Shown in pieces: positions 34,101 to 48,126 of a stretch of 64,000 nt of DNA. The stretch is from Undaria pinnatifida (Eukaryota; Sar; Phaeophyceae; Laminariales; Alariaceae). Position 1 is the stretch's first letter. Every line of letters begins with the position of its first letter. The translations under genes were made by a program, and so were the position numbers. The stretch spans positions 7,975,128-8,039,127 of the forward strand of contig JABAKD010000013.1 in NCBI GenBank assembly GCA_012845835.1. The letters are read 5' to 3'. The notes under the pieces were generated by a model that saw only the letters and a program-made list of their open reading frames with translations, made no database searches and was not told the DNA's origin.

Positions 34101-37100
34101 ACCCTCGTCTGAGAGCGCCGTGCAGAGAACCGCCGTGCCTTTGATATTTTCATGACGAAGGGTGGTGGGTTGGAAATTAGAAATTCGCCGTCGCTCGTAG
34201 CAAGTAATTCTTCGCAGTTATACGGTCGAAAAATCAATTTTACAACCAAGTAAGGTAGGCTTCAGCAATTAAATCAGCGGCCTAAACCTCCTTTATAATC
34301 AAGTGTTAGATTAACCCACCAGGAGAGGTTGCTGTCGCGCCCTATCACCTCCGAATCGCTCAAACAGTCAGACCCGAGCTCTGAGGTCCTGCTGAGTCGC
34401 CGAAACCTGCTGCGACGGTTCCTGATGACACAGTAGGAGTAAAGCATCGGGCCCGTCGGTCGCACACGAAGCGGCGACTATTAAGTACAGTAGCGGCCCC
34501 TCTATAGTGCCGGGTGGGTAGTGCTGGTTTCCCGTTATACTGCCTGTGAAATTGCTTTGCATGGATAAGAAAAACCAGTAGTAGCAGTATGCGGAGTAGT
34601 TCTGGCTGCCGCTGAAATGCCGGCATTTCCGGCTGACACATACCCGACGCCATACATGGACCAATACTGCTTTATGGTTTTTTATCCTGTGGTGGACTCG
34701 TGAAAATGAAGCCTAAGCTCACAGCCTTCTAGGTACGTGTCGTGTCAATTCAACCCGGTTGACAAAACAGCGGTGTTGTCGTGGCAATGGCAGCGCAAGC
34801 TGCCGCGGCGCCGTGAGCTTGACCTGACACAAATCTGCCTGCCGCGGAAAAGCCGGTCTAATTCTAGACACAAGAGAACAAAATCAGTACGTGCAGGGTA
34901 CACGCGTTCGCCTCCACACAGATACTCTGGCGCAGAACAGCAGAGGGAAAAAAAAATAGCCATGCGGCGGTACTACAGCACGTTGTAGACGGGGTGTCAT
35001 ATCGGAACATGATTAGGTTCCTGCCACGAGGTCTACGCTACTCTGTACCTACTCCTTTGAGAACAACTACTGCTGTTGGTAGTCTCCCCGACAAGCATTC
35101 CCGTATGGGCTATTAACACGTAGGCATTTAAAGTTTTAGACTACGACCAACCAAAAACGTAAAACACACATGGGATTGAAAGCATATTGGGCAGTTGCTC
35201 AGTAGCGGAATATGGACTACTAATAGGTATGCATATAGATCTTTAGCCTAACGACTTTAAACGTGAAACACAATTCGGGATTGAAAGCATATTGGGCAGT
35301 TGCTCAGTAGCGGAATATGGGCTACTAATAGGTATGCATATAGATATTTAGCCTAACGACTATAAACGTGAAACACAAATGTAATCGAGGATGTATTAGG
35401 CACTTCCTCAGTAAAGGAGTCCTGTCAACAATAACGTTTTAGTCCCAAATATACAGTGAAATTACGGCACGGTTCTTTCCCTCTACTGCGGGTCTGCGAA
35501 GCCAAGCTGAGGGTGCAAACAACACTCACCGAGGGCGGACAATTTTGGTTCCCTCCACATCCGTGAGAGACATGGCCAAGACTTGCTCTGATACCTCCAA
35601 GCTGCCCGCTTTCTTCCCAGCGCTGCGCGCGCGGGGGGGCGGTGCGTAACTGCCACCAGGCTGTGCATCTTCCTGTCTGGCGAGGATCTGCCGCTTCTGC
35701 TGCTTCGCGTGTGCCTGTTCCAACAGCATAATCATTCACAGAGCAGATGATTACCGTTTTGGGGCTTCAAAGGGAGAGAATGTTGAAATCGTGGTATGAC
35801 GGTTACGGCACCGGCCATACGAAGACGTCAGTGCTAGCTGCTCGGGTAGGGGGTGCGCAGGCGCTGCAAACCAAGGAGCAATGCGACACGCGGGTAGCAT
35901 AGCCATAATCGTACTGCTGCACAATCTTCCTATTAAGTTAGAGATACGGCCGCCTTCGACGGGCTAATCGCCACGTGCGTACGTCACCCGCTGCGGGCTA
36001 GTCGTGCCGTGCGTACGCCGCCTGCTGCCAGCTACTGGCGCTAACAACCCGCCTGCTGTGGGGGTGTCGTGCTATGCATCACCTGCTGTCAGCTGCCTGG
36101 CGCTGAAAGCCCGCCGATAAGACGAAGACCTACGTATCGACCAGCAACACCAACAGAATAATCGTGTTCATACAAACACCGCGCGCGCTGCGTGCTTACA
36201 CTCGCGGTTCTAACGCACGTCACGAGCGCAAACCGACGCTAATATAGCGCTAGCTGACGCGCCTCCTCCATCCCCACCTGCGCAAGCGCAGCTTCCGCCA
36301 TCGCCGTAAACAGAGGATGCCCACCGCCGCCCGCTCGCCTGAGGCCCGCAGTCTCCCCTTCTACCCCCTGCAGTTCTTTCCGCAGGCCAACTGACGGCGA
36401 TAGATGGCTCTTGCGGAGAAGATCCCGCTCTCGCTGGAGCACTTCGCTGTGGTACGCCATAAACATCACCTAAGGGGGGTCGTTTTTGGCAGATAAAGAA
36501 CGCCTTTTTTAGTTAGAACGCCCCTTTTACATAAATTATGACTGTTACTTTTTCATTCTAACCATCGCAACCATGTTTAAGCCTTTCAGAACTCCCAAAA
36601 CGGAGTACATCTCGCTGCCGCTGGATAATTTCGCTATGGTACGCCATGGAGATCACCGAAGGGAGGGGGGTGGGGGGCGTTGATGGCAGAAAAATAACGC
36701 CTCTTTTAGTCAAATCATGAGTTTTAAAGTTTCGTTTTAGTCATCGGAACTACATTGAATAACTATTTTATAACAGCGAATGCGGGAGCGTATCCCGCTC
36801 TCGCTGGAGCGCTTTGCTGTGGTACATCATAACCATCACCTAAGGGTGGTTGCTGGCAGAGAAAGAACGTCTATGGCACATGCGGCAGCGTATCCAGCTC
36901 TTGCTGGAGTACTTCGCTGAGATACGTCATAAATATCACCTTAGGGGGGTTGTTGCTGGCAAAGAATAAACGCTTGTGTTATATTTCTGAATTCTACATT
37001 CATATGCTTCATCAGTCATTGTCACAATCCTCAAGTCGAACCGCCGCACCCAATACCCCTTCCTGCAGTCGAATCCAGCAAGACGCACTGCGCCTCTCCT

Positions 37101-40100
37101 TGGGCGTGTTGTGAGCCTGATTCCCGCTACAGTACGCGACACTACTTAGCAAACTCTATTTTTGGGGCAGGTCCAAAATTATTACGTGACGCAGGCTGTG
37201 TCCTACACAATTTTCAGCAAGAGTGAGGCATTGTCATATTTCGTTTATACGCGTGCCATTTTTTGTCAAAACAAAATATTTCCTAAAGTCTTCCGTGCTT
37301 TCGCGTACTGTACATGGCATACCGCAGCCCCCTCCCTCGGCTTAGCTAAGCTAAACCGACTCCTGACACTAAAACACTAAACTTATAGAAATACAAAGAC
37401 GCACGCACCTCGCTGACGCCGTCTCCATGGCCACCGTGCCCGCCGTGCCCACCCCGGGAGCCGCGGGCTGCGTGCCCAGCGGGCGCTTGCACGCGGTGCA
37501 CGTTCCTTTCCACCAACTCCTCGACGTCCTTGCGGCCATCAATGCAATAAGTCGTCTTAGACTCGTCCGCGCGCGTTTGCTCGGCCGCGAGAAGTTTGGA
37601 TGTCTCCACCAGCGCGGAGAGCATGCCGTCCAGAACCTGGCGGAAGGAGCAAAGGAGTATTAGCAATAGGAATATATGTAACAACGTCGCGGCGGACGTA
37701 TGATGCAGCTTGCAAACGCTGAGTGGCCACTTAACCGGTCGAACTCACACCTAAAGTACTTGAGAAAAACATACCTAAAACAGGTATGCCGCACTCATGA
37801 TGTATTTGATCGTTTTTACGCTTTATCGAGTATCAGGTCATACACAACCAACTCAAACAAAAACCCAGGCGAAGCAAGAGGCGGAAAGGCAACCGGGGAG
37901 CAGCGGATACGCAAGGGCAGAGATAAATGCTGTTGAACAAGGGCAGGGGGGAAAAGATGGGCCTGCATCATCTAATGTATACGCGAGCGCACACGCGCGT
38001 CGTACTAACGCTGCGAGGGCAGCAAGCAAAGCAAGCAGGGCACACAAGGCCAGCCTGAGTTTAGAGCGACAGTGTACGTCGGTAACTCTTTGATTACAGC
38101 CAAAAGCAACCAAATTGGTTTCCAATTCAAGGGACTATCGAGTCGAGCCGAGCCGAGCCGAGCCGAATCGAACCGAACCGAGCCGAATCGAACCGAATTT
38201 TTCCACCACGCGCGCTTTAACCTTGCTCAAGCTGGATTGTCGGCTGTACTCCTCAGAATATGACGTGAGAGTCACATCCTTAACAAACGAACGGGGTACC
38301 GTACACTTCTCGAGTTCTCCACGTTGTGGCCAGGGGGAAGGTTTGTCCCCCCTCTACGAGGGTGGGACTTTCCCGAGGTAAAAAAAAGGGCTACGACGAG
38401 AGACCTGCGCGTCGAACCAAACGCCCCCATCCTTTCGAGTACTGCAAAAAACAGCCAAGACGAACTCCAATTCCAAGACAAGAGGTTACTGCGAGAGATG
38501 TGCGAACTATTCCACCGCACGCGCTCCTGACCTTGCTCAAGCTGGATAATCGGTTAGAGTCCTAAGAAACGGCGTGAGAGTCATGTCCTTCTATGGTATA
38601 CCGTTCTTGGGGTTTCGATGTTAGAGAGGCCTGTCCCCCCTTAGCGAAGGTAGGACTCTCCCGAGGCAAAACAAAAATATGCTACGTGCGAGAGACTTGC
38701 GAACCGAAACGAAACTTTCCACCCGTTCACTACTGCGCAAAACAACGATGTATATATATTACAATTCCCCCCCCAAAAAAGGGGTTACGAGAGGCTTGCG
38801 AACCGAACCAAACTCGTCCACTCGTCGGCTACTGCGAAAAGCAACCAAATTCCACTTCCAATTCCAAGAAAAGAGGCTACGAGACTGATGTCAAACCTTT
38901 CCACCCCACTCACGAGCAGTTCTAACTTCCGACCTCGCTCAAGGTAGACTGTCAGCTAGAATCCTCGAATAACGATGCAAGAGTCACCCCCTTACCCTTA
39001 AGCCGCAATTCCGCAAGCCCCGCACAAAGAAACCAAGTATATTTCCAATACCAACAAAAGGGCCTACGAAATACTATCGAACCGAACCCTTCCCTCCCTC
39101 GCTCGTCTGTCTTCGCTCAAGTTGGATTGTCCGCTGGAGTCCTACGAAGTCCAAGTCCAATTTCAATAAATGACACTGCAAGAGCCTATCGAACAGAACA
39201 GAACCAAAAATGCATCCACCCCGCGCTCTCTAACCTCGCCCAAGCTGGACTGTCGACGCGAGTCCTCCAAAAACGATGTGAGCGTGACGTCCTTAACCGT
39301 AAGCCGCAGCTCCACAAGCCCCTTCTCCATCGCCTGGGTTGCATCCTGGACAGCCTGCAAAGTGCCCGGCGGGGTTCCGAAAACACAAAAGCGGACGCAA
39401 AAACACACACACGCACGCCTCAGCCATTTGTCAATCGCTCAGACGTGTATTGTCTTCCTGTGGTATTCTTCCGTTCTCGAGTGCCTGGAACCTGCCCTGT
39501 AACCACGGATGAGAAGATGCTAGATAATGTGAGAACACCAACATGTAGCCGGGAAGGCAACACATAGCCGGGAAGTCAACCTATAGCCGGGAAGGGAAAC
39601 CGGCCTAACTGTCATCCGAAAAGACAAAAGCGGACGACAAAAACCACGCACGACTCAGCCAGTCAGGGTAAATTTTGATGCAAAAACCACGAGCAGTGGG
39701 GACGATGAAGCCTCTGCGCGATAAAAATGCAGGCGTGTGCCGGGGAGATGTGACAACACCCTCGATCATGGCTTGTCCAGAGAATGGACAGTGAAAAATA
39801 ATGATAGCACAAAACACAAAACACAATTAGCCGCGAAGGGAGACCGGTGTAACTGACTAAACCATGGCCAGCAATGGATTATCCCCCCAAATCCTGTTCA
39901 TGTCGACGGCGAGAAGTGAAGTTCGAGCTACGTAGCCATCCTCGTTACACTCGAGGGTTGGTAAGTTGGTCGTGGTCCGCGACCTTTTGTTGAAGATTAA
40001 ACTTCATTTTTTTCCAACTATGCTCGGAATCTTTACATAGTTTTATTTTTTCAAGATATGAAGACGAATTGGTCGAGAACTCCCGAGGTCCGTATTATGT

Positions 40101-43100
40101 GCCTCGGGAGAAACATCCCCGTTGTCTCCACGAACTCCCAGACGGTTTCACAACCATCTCGTACGCCTCGTACCGTCAACATTACCCTTGGACAACGCAC
40201 AACTATGAGCGAACGCGAGTTCATAATTGTGACGACGCCAAATAATAAAGACACCTCCCAATAAAAACTCACTCATATAGTATATTACGAGTACCAACAA
40301 CGCAGCTTGCAAAGGTGAGTATTGACCTGAAATTCGTCAAACTCACGGCCGACGTCCTTGAAAATTAGTTATAAAAGATGCCTTTGGAGTTGTCTCAATC
40401 AAGCATCCGCCGACCCCCAACGAAAACATGCTACTAACAGTACTGTAGACGGGCACTAATAATTTCCTGGAGCTCCCCACTTGACACGCTTGAGAGCCCC
40501 AAAACCCCGCCCGATACTAACTTCAAGTTGTCCCTCAAAACGGGTTTCCAGTGGTGAAGGCGTTAAGGATCTCTATGCTGTACCCCACCCAAACAACCGA
40601 GTTCGAGCAAACTGAAAGTGCAATCCGCTGAACAAACCCCGTGGCACAGGTATACAAAACAAGCACTTCGCCACACAAAAAACGACATTCCGGCGATGTT
40701 GGGCCCAGCCATTCAGCAAAAAAAAAAAGAAGCCAAAACGTGCTACCTCAATCGTAGCACGTATATATCAGCGCACACAAGCTGAACGCAAAAAATATAT
40801 ACATATATATATACGGCCTATTAACGGACTCCCATCGACACCTATTATAGGCAATCTTAGTTTAGGGAGTGATACACCGCGCCCACATGGGAAATTGTCA
40901 TGTGTCCTCACTTCGGGCAGACCGTGATGCAGATCTGTATGTGGACACGTTCTACGATAGAGGCGTTAAGGTATACCTCTTTTTGGCTGAAAATGTTTAA
41001 GAATGACGGGGCTCCTTAACCTCCAAATCGTCGTGAATAGGTCAGTTTGTTTGCATGGTTCTCGTTGTGTACCTAGGCAATGGGATTTTTCATCCGGTAC
41101 GAGTAGCAGATTCTGAATTTCTCCAAATCAGTTTTTTGGCAGTGTCTTAAGCTCCTTAATTGAAAAACCTCAGAAAAAAAGCGGTGGACCTCTATCGTAG
41201 CATCGGTCTATGTACAGATCCTACCCAGGAAGCACGTGCTATGTAGATCACGCGGATCACAAAGCTCCCACTCGGCAGCATGACCTAGACCATACAGATC
41301 TTCCCTGAAAGACCATACAGATCTTCCCTGAAAAACGTCTACATCGTCGAGTAGGGACTAACAGATGACCTGTCCGACGTGTCAACAGCATTCCTCGCCC
41401 GAGCCCTCCCACGCCAGGGGTGCAGCAGAAGTTTCTGAGCACCTAACACGAGGAGCTCAACACCTCACCCGAAACATAACTTCAAAGACATTCGTTCGCA
41501 CAGCCCGACCAAACACTTCTGTGCGCTAGTCCCAAAACAAGCATATACTGGTAAACGTATCGGATCAAACGGTAGATATTCGCGGGAGGAGCTGAGTCGG
41601 CCAAAAAAGTTTAGCCCAAAGCTGCCACCCCTACCTTTACTACCGTGGGATGACTCGCCTGTTTTGCGGCACCCCTCTCCTCGATCTGCGCTGCGAGCTT
41701 AGCCTCCAGCGTCCGCACCCTAGCGCCGGCATGCTGGAACAGAAAAAAAAACACACACACAAGAAACAAATGTGGACAACAAACAAAACGTACATTCAGC
41801 GCGCGACGATTGCAACTCACGCCGGTTATACCCGCACGCGCGAAGAACGCTCTTGGTGATATCTCTCCGGGTCAAATATGGTGCTTGCCGCTGCCTGCTT
41901 CATGTGGTTTTAGTTAAGGGTGGACGGTACAAGCTTGTTCCCTTCCAAGATGAATGCTACCGTGGAGATGCAACGAATTTTCTGGGGTTCCCCACTTGAC
42001 GAGCTTCTACGAGCATACCTCACCCAAAGATCTTGAGAAAAAGCAAGGTGCTAAAGGTAAGGAAATATCGAAGCGTATTCGGCGTCCCCAGCGGAGAAGT
42101 ATTGTAGGTGAATCTCGTCCATGTTAACATCAAGGTCCCGGGTTCAAGTCTCACCGACTGCATGCTCGTGCGCGTACGTACAGTAATAGTTTTTTTCTTT
42201 TGTGGAAATTGACGAGCGGGAAAGCATGAGAGCGTCAGCCAAAGCGAATTCAATGAACATTGGCGATAATAAAAAAGCTCACAAATGGGAATGCTGAACC
42301 CTATGCGCGGTAAAAGAGGAAGGCATGCACCGGGGCGGGGGGGAGGAAGGGAAGACACCTGTGACCACGGCTTGTCCATAAGGTCGCTGAGGGTAAACAC
42401 GTCTTACGGATTGAGCTGGAGAGTAAAAGCGATATAAACAAATAATGAAGAGCTGTTTTTTTGTTAAAACACACAAATGATATCGGATATTTCCTCAATT
42501 CAGGAGCTCCGTGGGTGAGAAAAGTTGTGGCGAAACACGATACCTACGCTCATGGTAGCACGGATCTGCTTTCCGCTCACCTACTGTCCAAGGCCAAGCG
42601 ACCCCAGCACTCACGGGCCATTGCATCGGACTGTTAGTTTGATTCATGCTAGGTAAAACCGGACGGTGCAGCCCTCTCTTCCCTCCTCCCTTCTTCCCTC
42701 CCCGACTCCAAGAACGAGCTCTACGACTACATCAGCAAGCCGAAGCAGCAGTGGTCGTAGTAGTCGTAGTGGTAGTAGTAGTTGTAGTAGTAGTGGTAGT
42801 AGTAGTGGTAGTAATATAGCAGTATAGTAATAGCGGTAGTAGAGACAGTAGTAGTGGTAACAGTAGTAGTAGCAGCAGCAGTAGGAGGAGTGATAGTACA
42901 AAGATAGTACTCTCCGCTCACCTGTTGTCCCAGTCCAAGCGATTCCAGCACCCACGGGGCATCTCGTCTCCCTGCCCCCCCCCTTCCCGACACGCTATCC
43001 CCGGGAGATAAGGGAACCGGGGTGGTAACTTCCCCACCGGGTGATAAAGGCTCGGCGCCGGCTACGGCTTGCCCCGAAAACATGCCTCCTAAGGGGGTAC

Positions 43101-46100
43101 GGGGGGATGGTGCTGCGGCGACAGAGCCCCCCGCCGCGGCTTGAAGCTCGGCATTGAGGTCAACGCGAGCTTTGGCCAAGTTTTCTTCTTTCTCGCGGAC
43201 CTCTCTTGCAATCTTATCATACCTGCCAATGTAGAGTAGTGGTAACAGCAATAGAAGTAGCAAAAGTAAAGCACTAGTGACAGTGGTACTCCCGAAGTAT
43301 GCCAGAGCCGGCCGGTATAGCGGAGAAAAACAAATGACTCCCGTGCCAAAAAAATAAAACAGGGCCACCCCCCACAGGCACGAACACACTCACCCACGTA
43401 TCATACCACACGTCACACCCGCCCACCGACCAAGCCATCCACCCACCAACCAACCCACCCGCCATGTGCTACAACAGTACAGCAGGGCGTACATCAGCAC
43501 ACAGATGCGTTGGTTCGTACTCGAACTTTGCCAGAGCAGGCCAGCATGGCGGAGAAAAACGAAATACTGTGCTAATTTGTTGTATTCTGAAGTCTCACTA
43601 CCGTGGATAATTTAATGTGAGCATTGGATTGGATGAGGTTTCCTGCGACGGCCTGGATTGTATTTTGAGTTGGTCACTGGTCCGGGGCAGAGCTGTCTCA
43701 CCCAAACTTCGTTAACATTGCCTCAATCCTTTCCCGCGCACGCTGCAAAATTGTTTTCAACTCTGGCGACAGCATTGGTTGCTCGCTAGTGTCTGCGTAA
43801 CTCTGGCCACGTTTCCTCTTGCTACCCTGCGCTTGTCCACCACTACTTAGAGGTAGTCCCGGTGTAGTTCTTCGAAACTGACTCCGTCTTCCAGCCACCA
43901 ATTTTCAAAATCTCGTCCACGGCCGTCCGGGTAAGGGATTTGCTGAGGGACCCTTCCATTCGAAAGGAGTGCATCGTGCAACCTCATTAGTACAGTATCA
44001 ACCGCCCCATGCGGCAGCAGGGGGGAAGGGGGGGGGGGGGGTACACTGCACTCGCCTGGAAACCGCCTTTGCGTGCGCGCTTTTGCTGGCTGCTAGCAGT
44101 TTCGATCCAGCCGAAAACGTCTTGGTCGCTCGTTTCATCGAAGCCTTGGCTCTGTCATGCACCTGCTCCCCAGCAACGCATGGACGAACGGACATCAGAA
44201 GGCAGAAGCCGTAACGGTACAGTGGGCAGGCACCCCGATTTAAAAGCACAGCGTGACAGCTCGAAACAACGCTCTTAGCTCTACATTGCTTTTACATGTA
44301 GTGGGTAATCTATGGCTTTTAGCATGGCCGGACATGCCGATTTAACCGCTATTAGCCCTGTTGAGGCCCATTTACTATATCATATTGTATCATACAGCGA
44401 TAAAACAGTAGAAACGCCTTCTTACCATGGTGCGGGCATTCAACACACGCCAGTGCAAGCTGTGGTCGTGTCTTGCAAGTACTTGCGTTGGTGTTCGACA
44501 CTTAAAATCGTCGTACGCTAATCTACCAGTCCGAGTTGCTTCGTGAGAAGGATGCTGCAATCGTCAGCTTTACTGGTCAATTCTTCCCTCTCGCGCCTCA
44601 AAAGGGTTATGCATAGGTCGGTGATTCCCCTTAGTCCTAGCTAGTACCAGGGTCAACAGGGTGATCTTGCAAAGACGTTCAGTCTCAAATCGCTCAGCCC
44701 ACGGAAACTGCAAAACCAGTTTTTGTGGGGAATAAAAACTGACGGCTGCGGAATGCACCAACTGTTTACATACTTCGAAGTATATATTTAGACAAATCAG
44801 AGCTTTTCACGTTTCGGATATCTTCTCTCGGGTCAAATCGGGTCAGGGTGACCCGGCCCGACCCGTGAATTTTCAAAACCTCCTGACACGATCCGACTTG
44901 ACCCGTGGTATTTCCAACACCTCCCGACCCGACCCGACTCGACCCGTGAGATTTCCCACACCTCCTGACCCGATCCGCGGGCCAGGTCATGGCCCGTCAA
45001 AAGTCTTGAGAAAAATCGTGGGGGGGGGGGGGGGGGGGGTCCTCAGTTTGTGCACGGCCGTAGTCTTATCATGGGGGGAGGGGGGGGGTTACAAAACAAT
45101 TTTTAGATCGCACGATGAATACCTGGTACCTGGTAGGAGCTACTTGCACGAACGGTGCGAGACCCAAAGAGTTTAACGCCTTCACCACTGGAAACCCGTT
45201 TTGGGATAGAAATTACTTGGAGTTAATATAGGAAGGGGTTTTGAGGTTCTGCAGGGGTTAATGGGGATCAAGTATTTGGTGTCCTTTTTGCGGCACTAAT
45301 AATATATACACTTATTTTCCTGAGGTGAGGTGCCGCCTTAGAAACACGTTTTAGGCGTGAACATTCAACCGTAGTTTCACTACGAGTGCATCTCTTGCCC
45401 AAAAGCCGATTTTTATACTTCGTAACAAGTTTCAGTTTAGTATAGAGAGGGGGCTACGGCTTTAAGAGAAAAAACACCGATTTAAGAGACGCCAAAAGTG
45501 GCTTGGCGCGGGCACACTACGAGCTAGAATATACGCACTCCTATTCATATTTAACATATAACCCTTTCGGGACTTCGGGGACAAAAAATGACGGAAAACA
45601 ACTGACGATTACAGCATGCACCACACGAAAGAGGCTGGTTCACGGGGGGAAAGGGATGTGTCCTATTAATCAGTGTAATGTAAGGAGGGGGCTGTGCGAC
45701 GCGCGTGCAGCATGGTGGCGATATTCGTGCTACTGCTCCACGCTCTTCTTAGACGTTTGGTAATATCGATATCGAATCTTGTTCTGCGTCGCTATATATG
45801 CCTGGACCTCAAGAGGGCTACGAGAAGCGAAGCGTGCCATATTTAGTGTCCAACCATCGGGATTGGTGCTTTCATGGGGTGGCGCGCGCAACATACGCCC
45901 CCCCCCCCTCTAACAAAGCAGTCACATTAGGAAACAAATCAATCCGTGCGAAGCTGTCGTCCACATGCAAGAAAGCACGCAAAATACGCCGAAGTCCGCC
46001 TCACATCACAAGTGATTTTTAGTAGGATGCAGCTCACCCTTTATGCGACTCGGCGAACACTTGACGGCGCTTCGCGCTTGGTGCACGCGATGTCTGCCTG

Positions 46101-47945
46101 ATCGCTGAAAAAAAACGACCTTCTCCGTCCCGGCATCGTAGGGATGCGAGGGTCCATGACTAGGGCTACGCATGAAATGAGTAACTCCTCCCCCATCGCA
46201 GCATAAAATGCCTGCCTGTTCGTAGTTGAAAACGCGACATACTCAGTCCCGGCATTGCAGGTATCCGAGGGTCTATGGTCTAACAGACTACGCCCATGCA
46301 TGACACCGACTCCCCCCCCGCCGCCGCGCCCATTGCCGTAGGACAGCCGACTGCCCTTCATCGCGACGGAACACGAATCACTGGTGACCGCGTGCGCGAG
46401 TGGGCGCTTCCATTTTTATCAGGGTTTTTCACGGATTGGATCCCTTCTCGCGGGTCGGATCGAGTCAGGGTGACCCGGCCCGACCCGTGATACTTAAACA
46501 GCCTCCAGGTCCGACTCGACTCTACCCGTGAGATTTTTAACACCTCCTGACCCGACCCGATTCGACCCGCGGGTTTCTGAAACATCTCCTGACTCGACCC
46601 GCGGGCCGGGTCATGAGCCGTGGAAAGCCTTGGTTTTTATTACCAGTACGTACGTAAAAACAGTCAATTTCCAAGCATTGCCTAACCACCCACACTTTTT
46701 TTTCTGAAAATTAGGTTTTTTGGGTAAGGCATTGAGCTCCTTACGCACAGGAACGGGAGAAAAAAACAACAAACTAAGTACGGGGGGATTGATTGCCCCG
46801 TCTCTATCGTAGCACAGGTCACGGACCTTCATGGCGACGGAGCACGAACCGCTCGCGACCGCGTGTGCGAGCTCCATGTAGGCTTCCACACTGGCGACCG
46901 CTTTGTTCACCGCAGACGAATCCCATCCCTGTTACACGTTGGCCGGCGCACCCCGTGGATCAAACCGAAAGGGCAAAAGCAAGCGCAGGAAAGAGAGACC
47001 GTAACAACGCGAAGGGTTGCTTTGAATATCGATTCACATAGCAAGAATCCTGGTCGATACGATCTGGACGGATGTGTATCGCACCTGTGTGTAGCTTGCC
47101 AGCAAGGACGGATCCAAGGGCTGCCTGCGGTAGGTTAAACCCTGCATTTCATTGGCCGGCACACAGGCTACTCCAAAACTGGGGGGCGGCAAGCAAGAGC
47201 AAAGGGACCGATCGTTACATCGGCTAGAGAGATGCGAACAATGCTCAAGAACTTATGTCGAGCAGCGTGTGACCTCGGAAGGGGTGCAGGGTCGCCCCCT
47301 TTCGTCCAAAAAGTTTCTGGCTTGCGGTTCTCCTCAACTCAGGAACTCACGCGTGCTACGATAAAAGGACTATAACCCTTTCAGCAGCTTTTAGCAGCTT
47401 TTCGCCGCTTTCAGCACCGCACTCCCGACCCACGGGGACAAAACACTTGGAGTCAGAGTAGGAAGACATTTTAGGGGTTGCAAAATGGGTTACTAGCAAC
47501 TTTTGGCTGAAACGTTTTCCGAACGACGGGGCTCCTTAACACAAACAATCGACGGGATTTCAATCTTCTTTAACCATTTTCGTCTTCTACCCAGGCCATG
47601 GTGTGTGTTCACTGGGCATAGAACTTTTATTTTCTACCCGTTTCAGTTTTTGGGGAGGAGGTATAAAGCTCCTCAACCGAGGAGCAAAAAAAAAAAAGGT
47701 CAACCTCAACCGTAGCGCGCGCTATGTGCCCAGTATCGTTGGAATGCTGTTTGGGTTTATCTTTGTATACCTAGACCGTGGGATTTTCATCGGATTCTTG
47801 TGTGAGGTATAGAGTGCCCCAATTGAAAAGTCCCATCAAAATTAGGTGCGCCCCTTCTGTAGCACGCGTCTTGTCGTTTTTCCTACTACAGTACAACAAC
47901 AACTACTAGTAATAGTACTAGTAGTAGTAGTAGTAGTAGTAGTAG

Positions 47946-47979
<34 letters not shown>

Positions 47980-48059
47980 GAGTCAGTAGTACTAGTACTT
48001 AGTACTTGTACTACTGAGTCAGTAGTACTAGTAAGTAGTAGTAGTAGTAGTAGTACTAG

Positions 48060-48091
<32 letters not shown>

Positions 48092-48094
48092 TTA

Positions 48095-48126
<32 letters not shown>

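Noticed and set aside
42710-42760. Plus-strand coding fragment reading SKNELYDYISKPKQQW
   Set aside because: Too short, no splice signals on the plus strand, and flanked by simple repeats and a decayed exon copy; likely chance.
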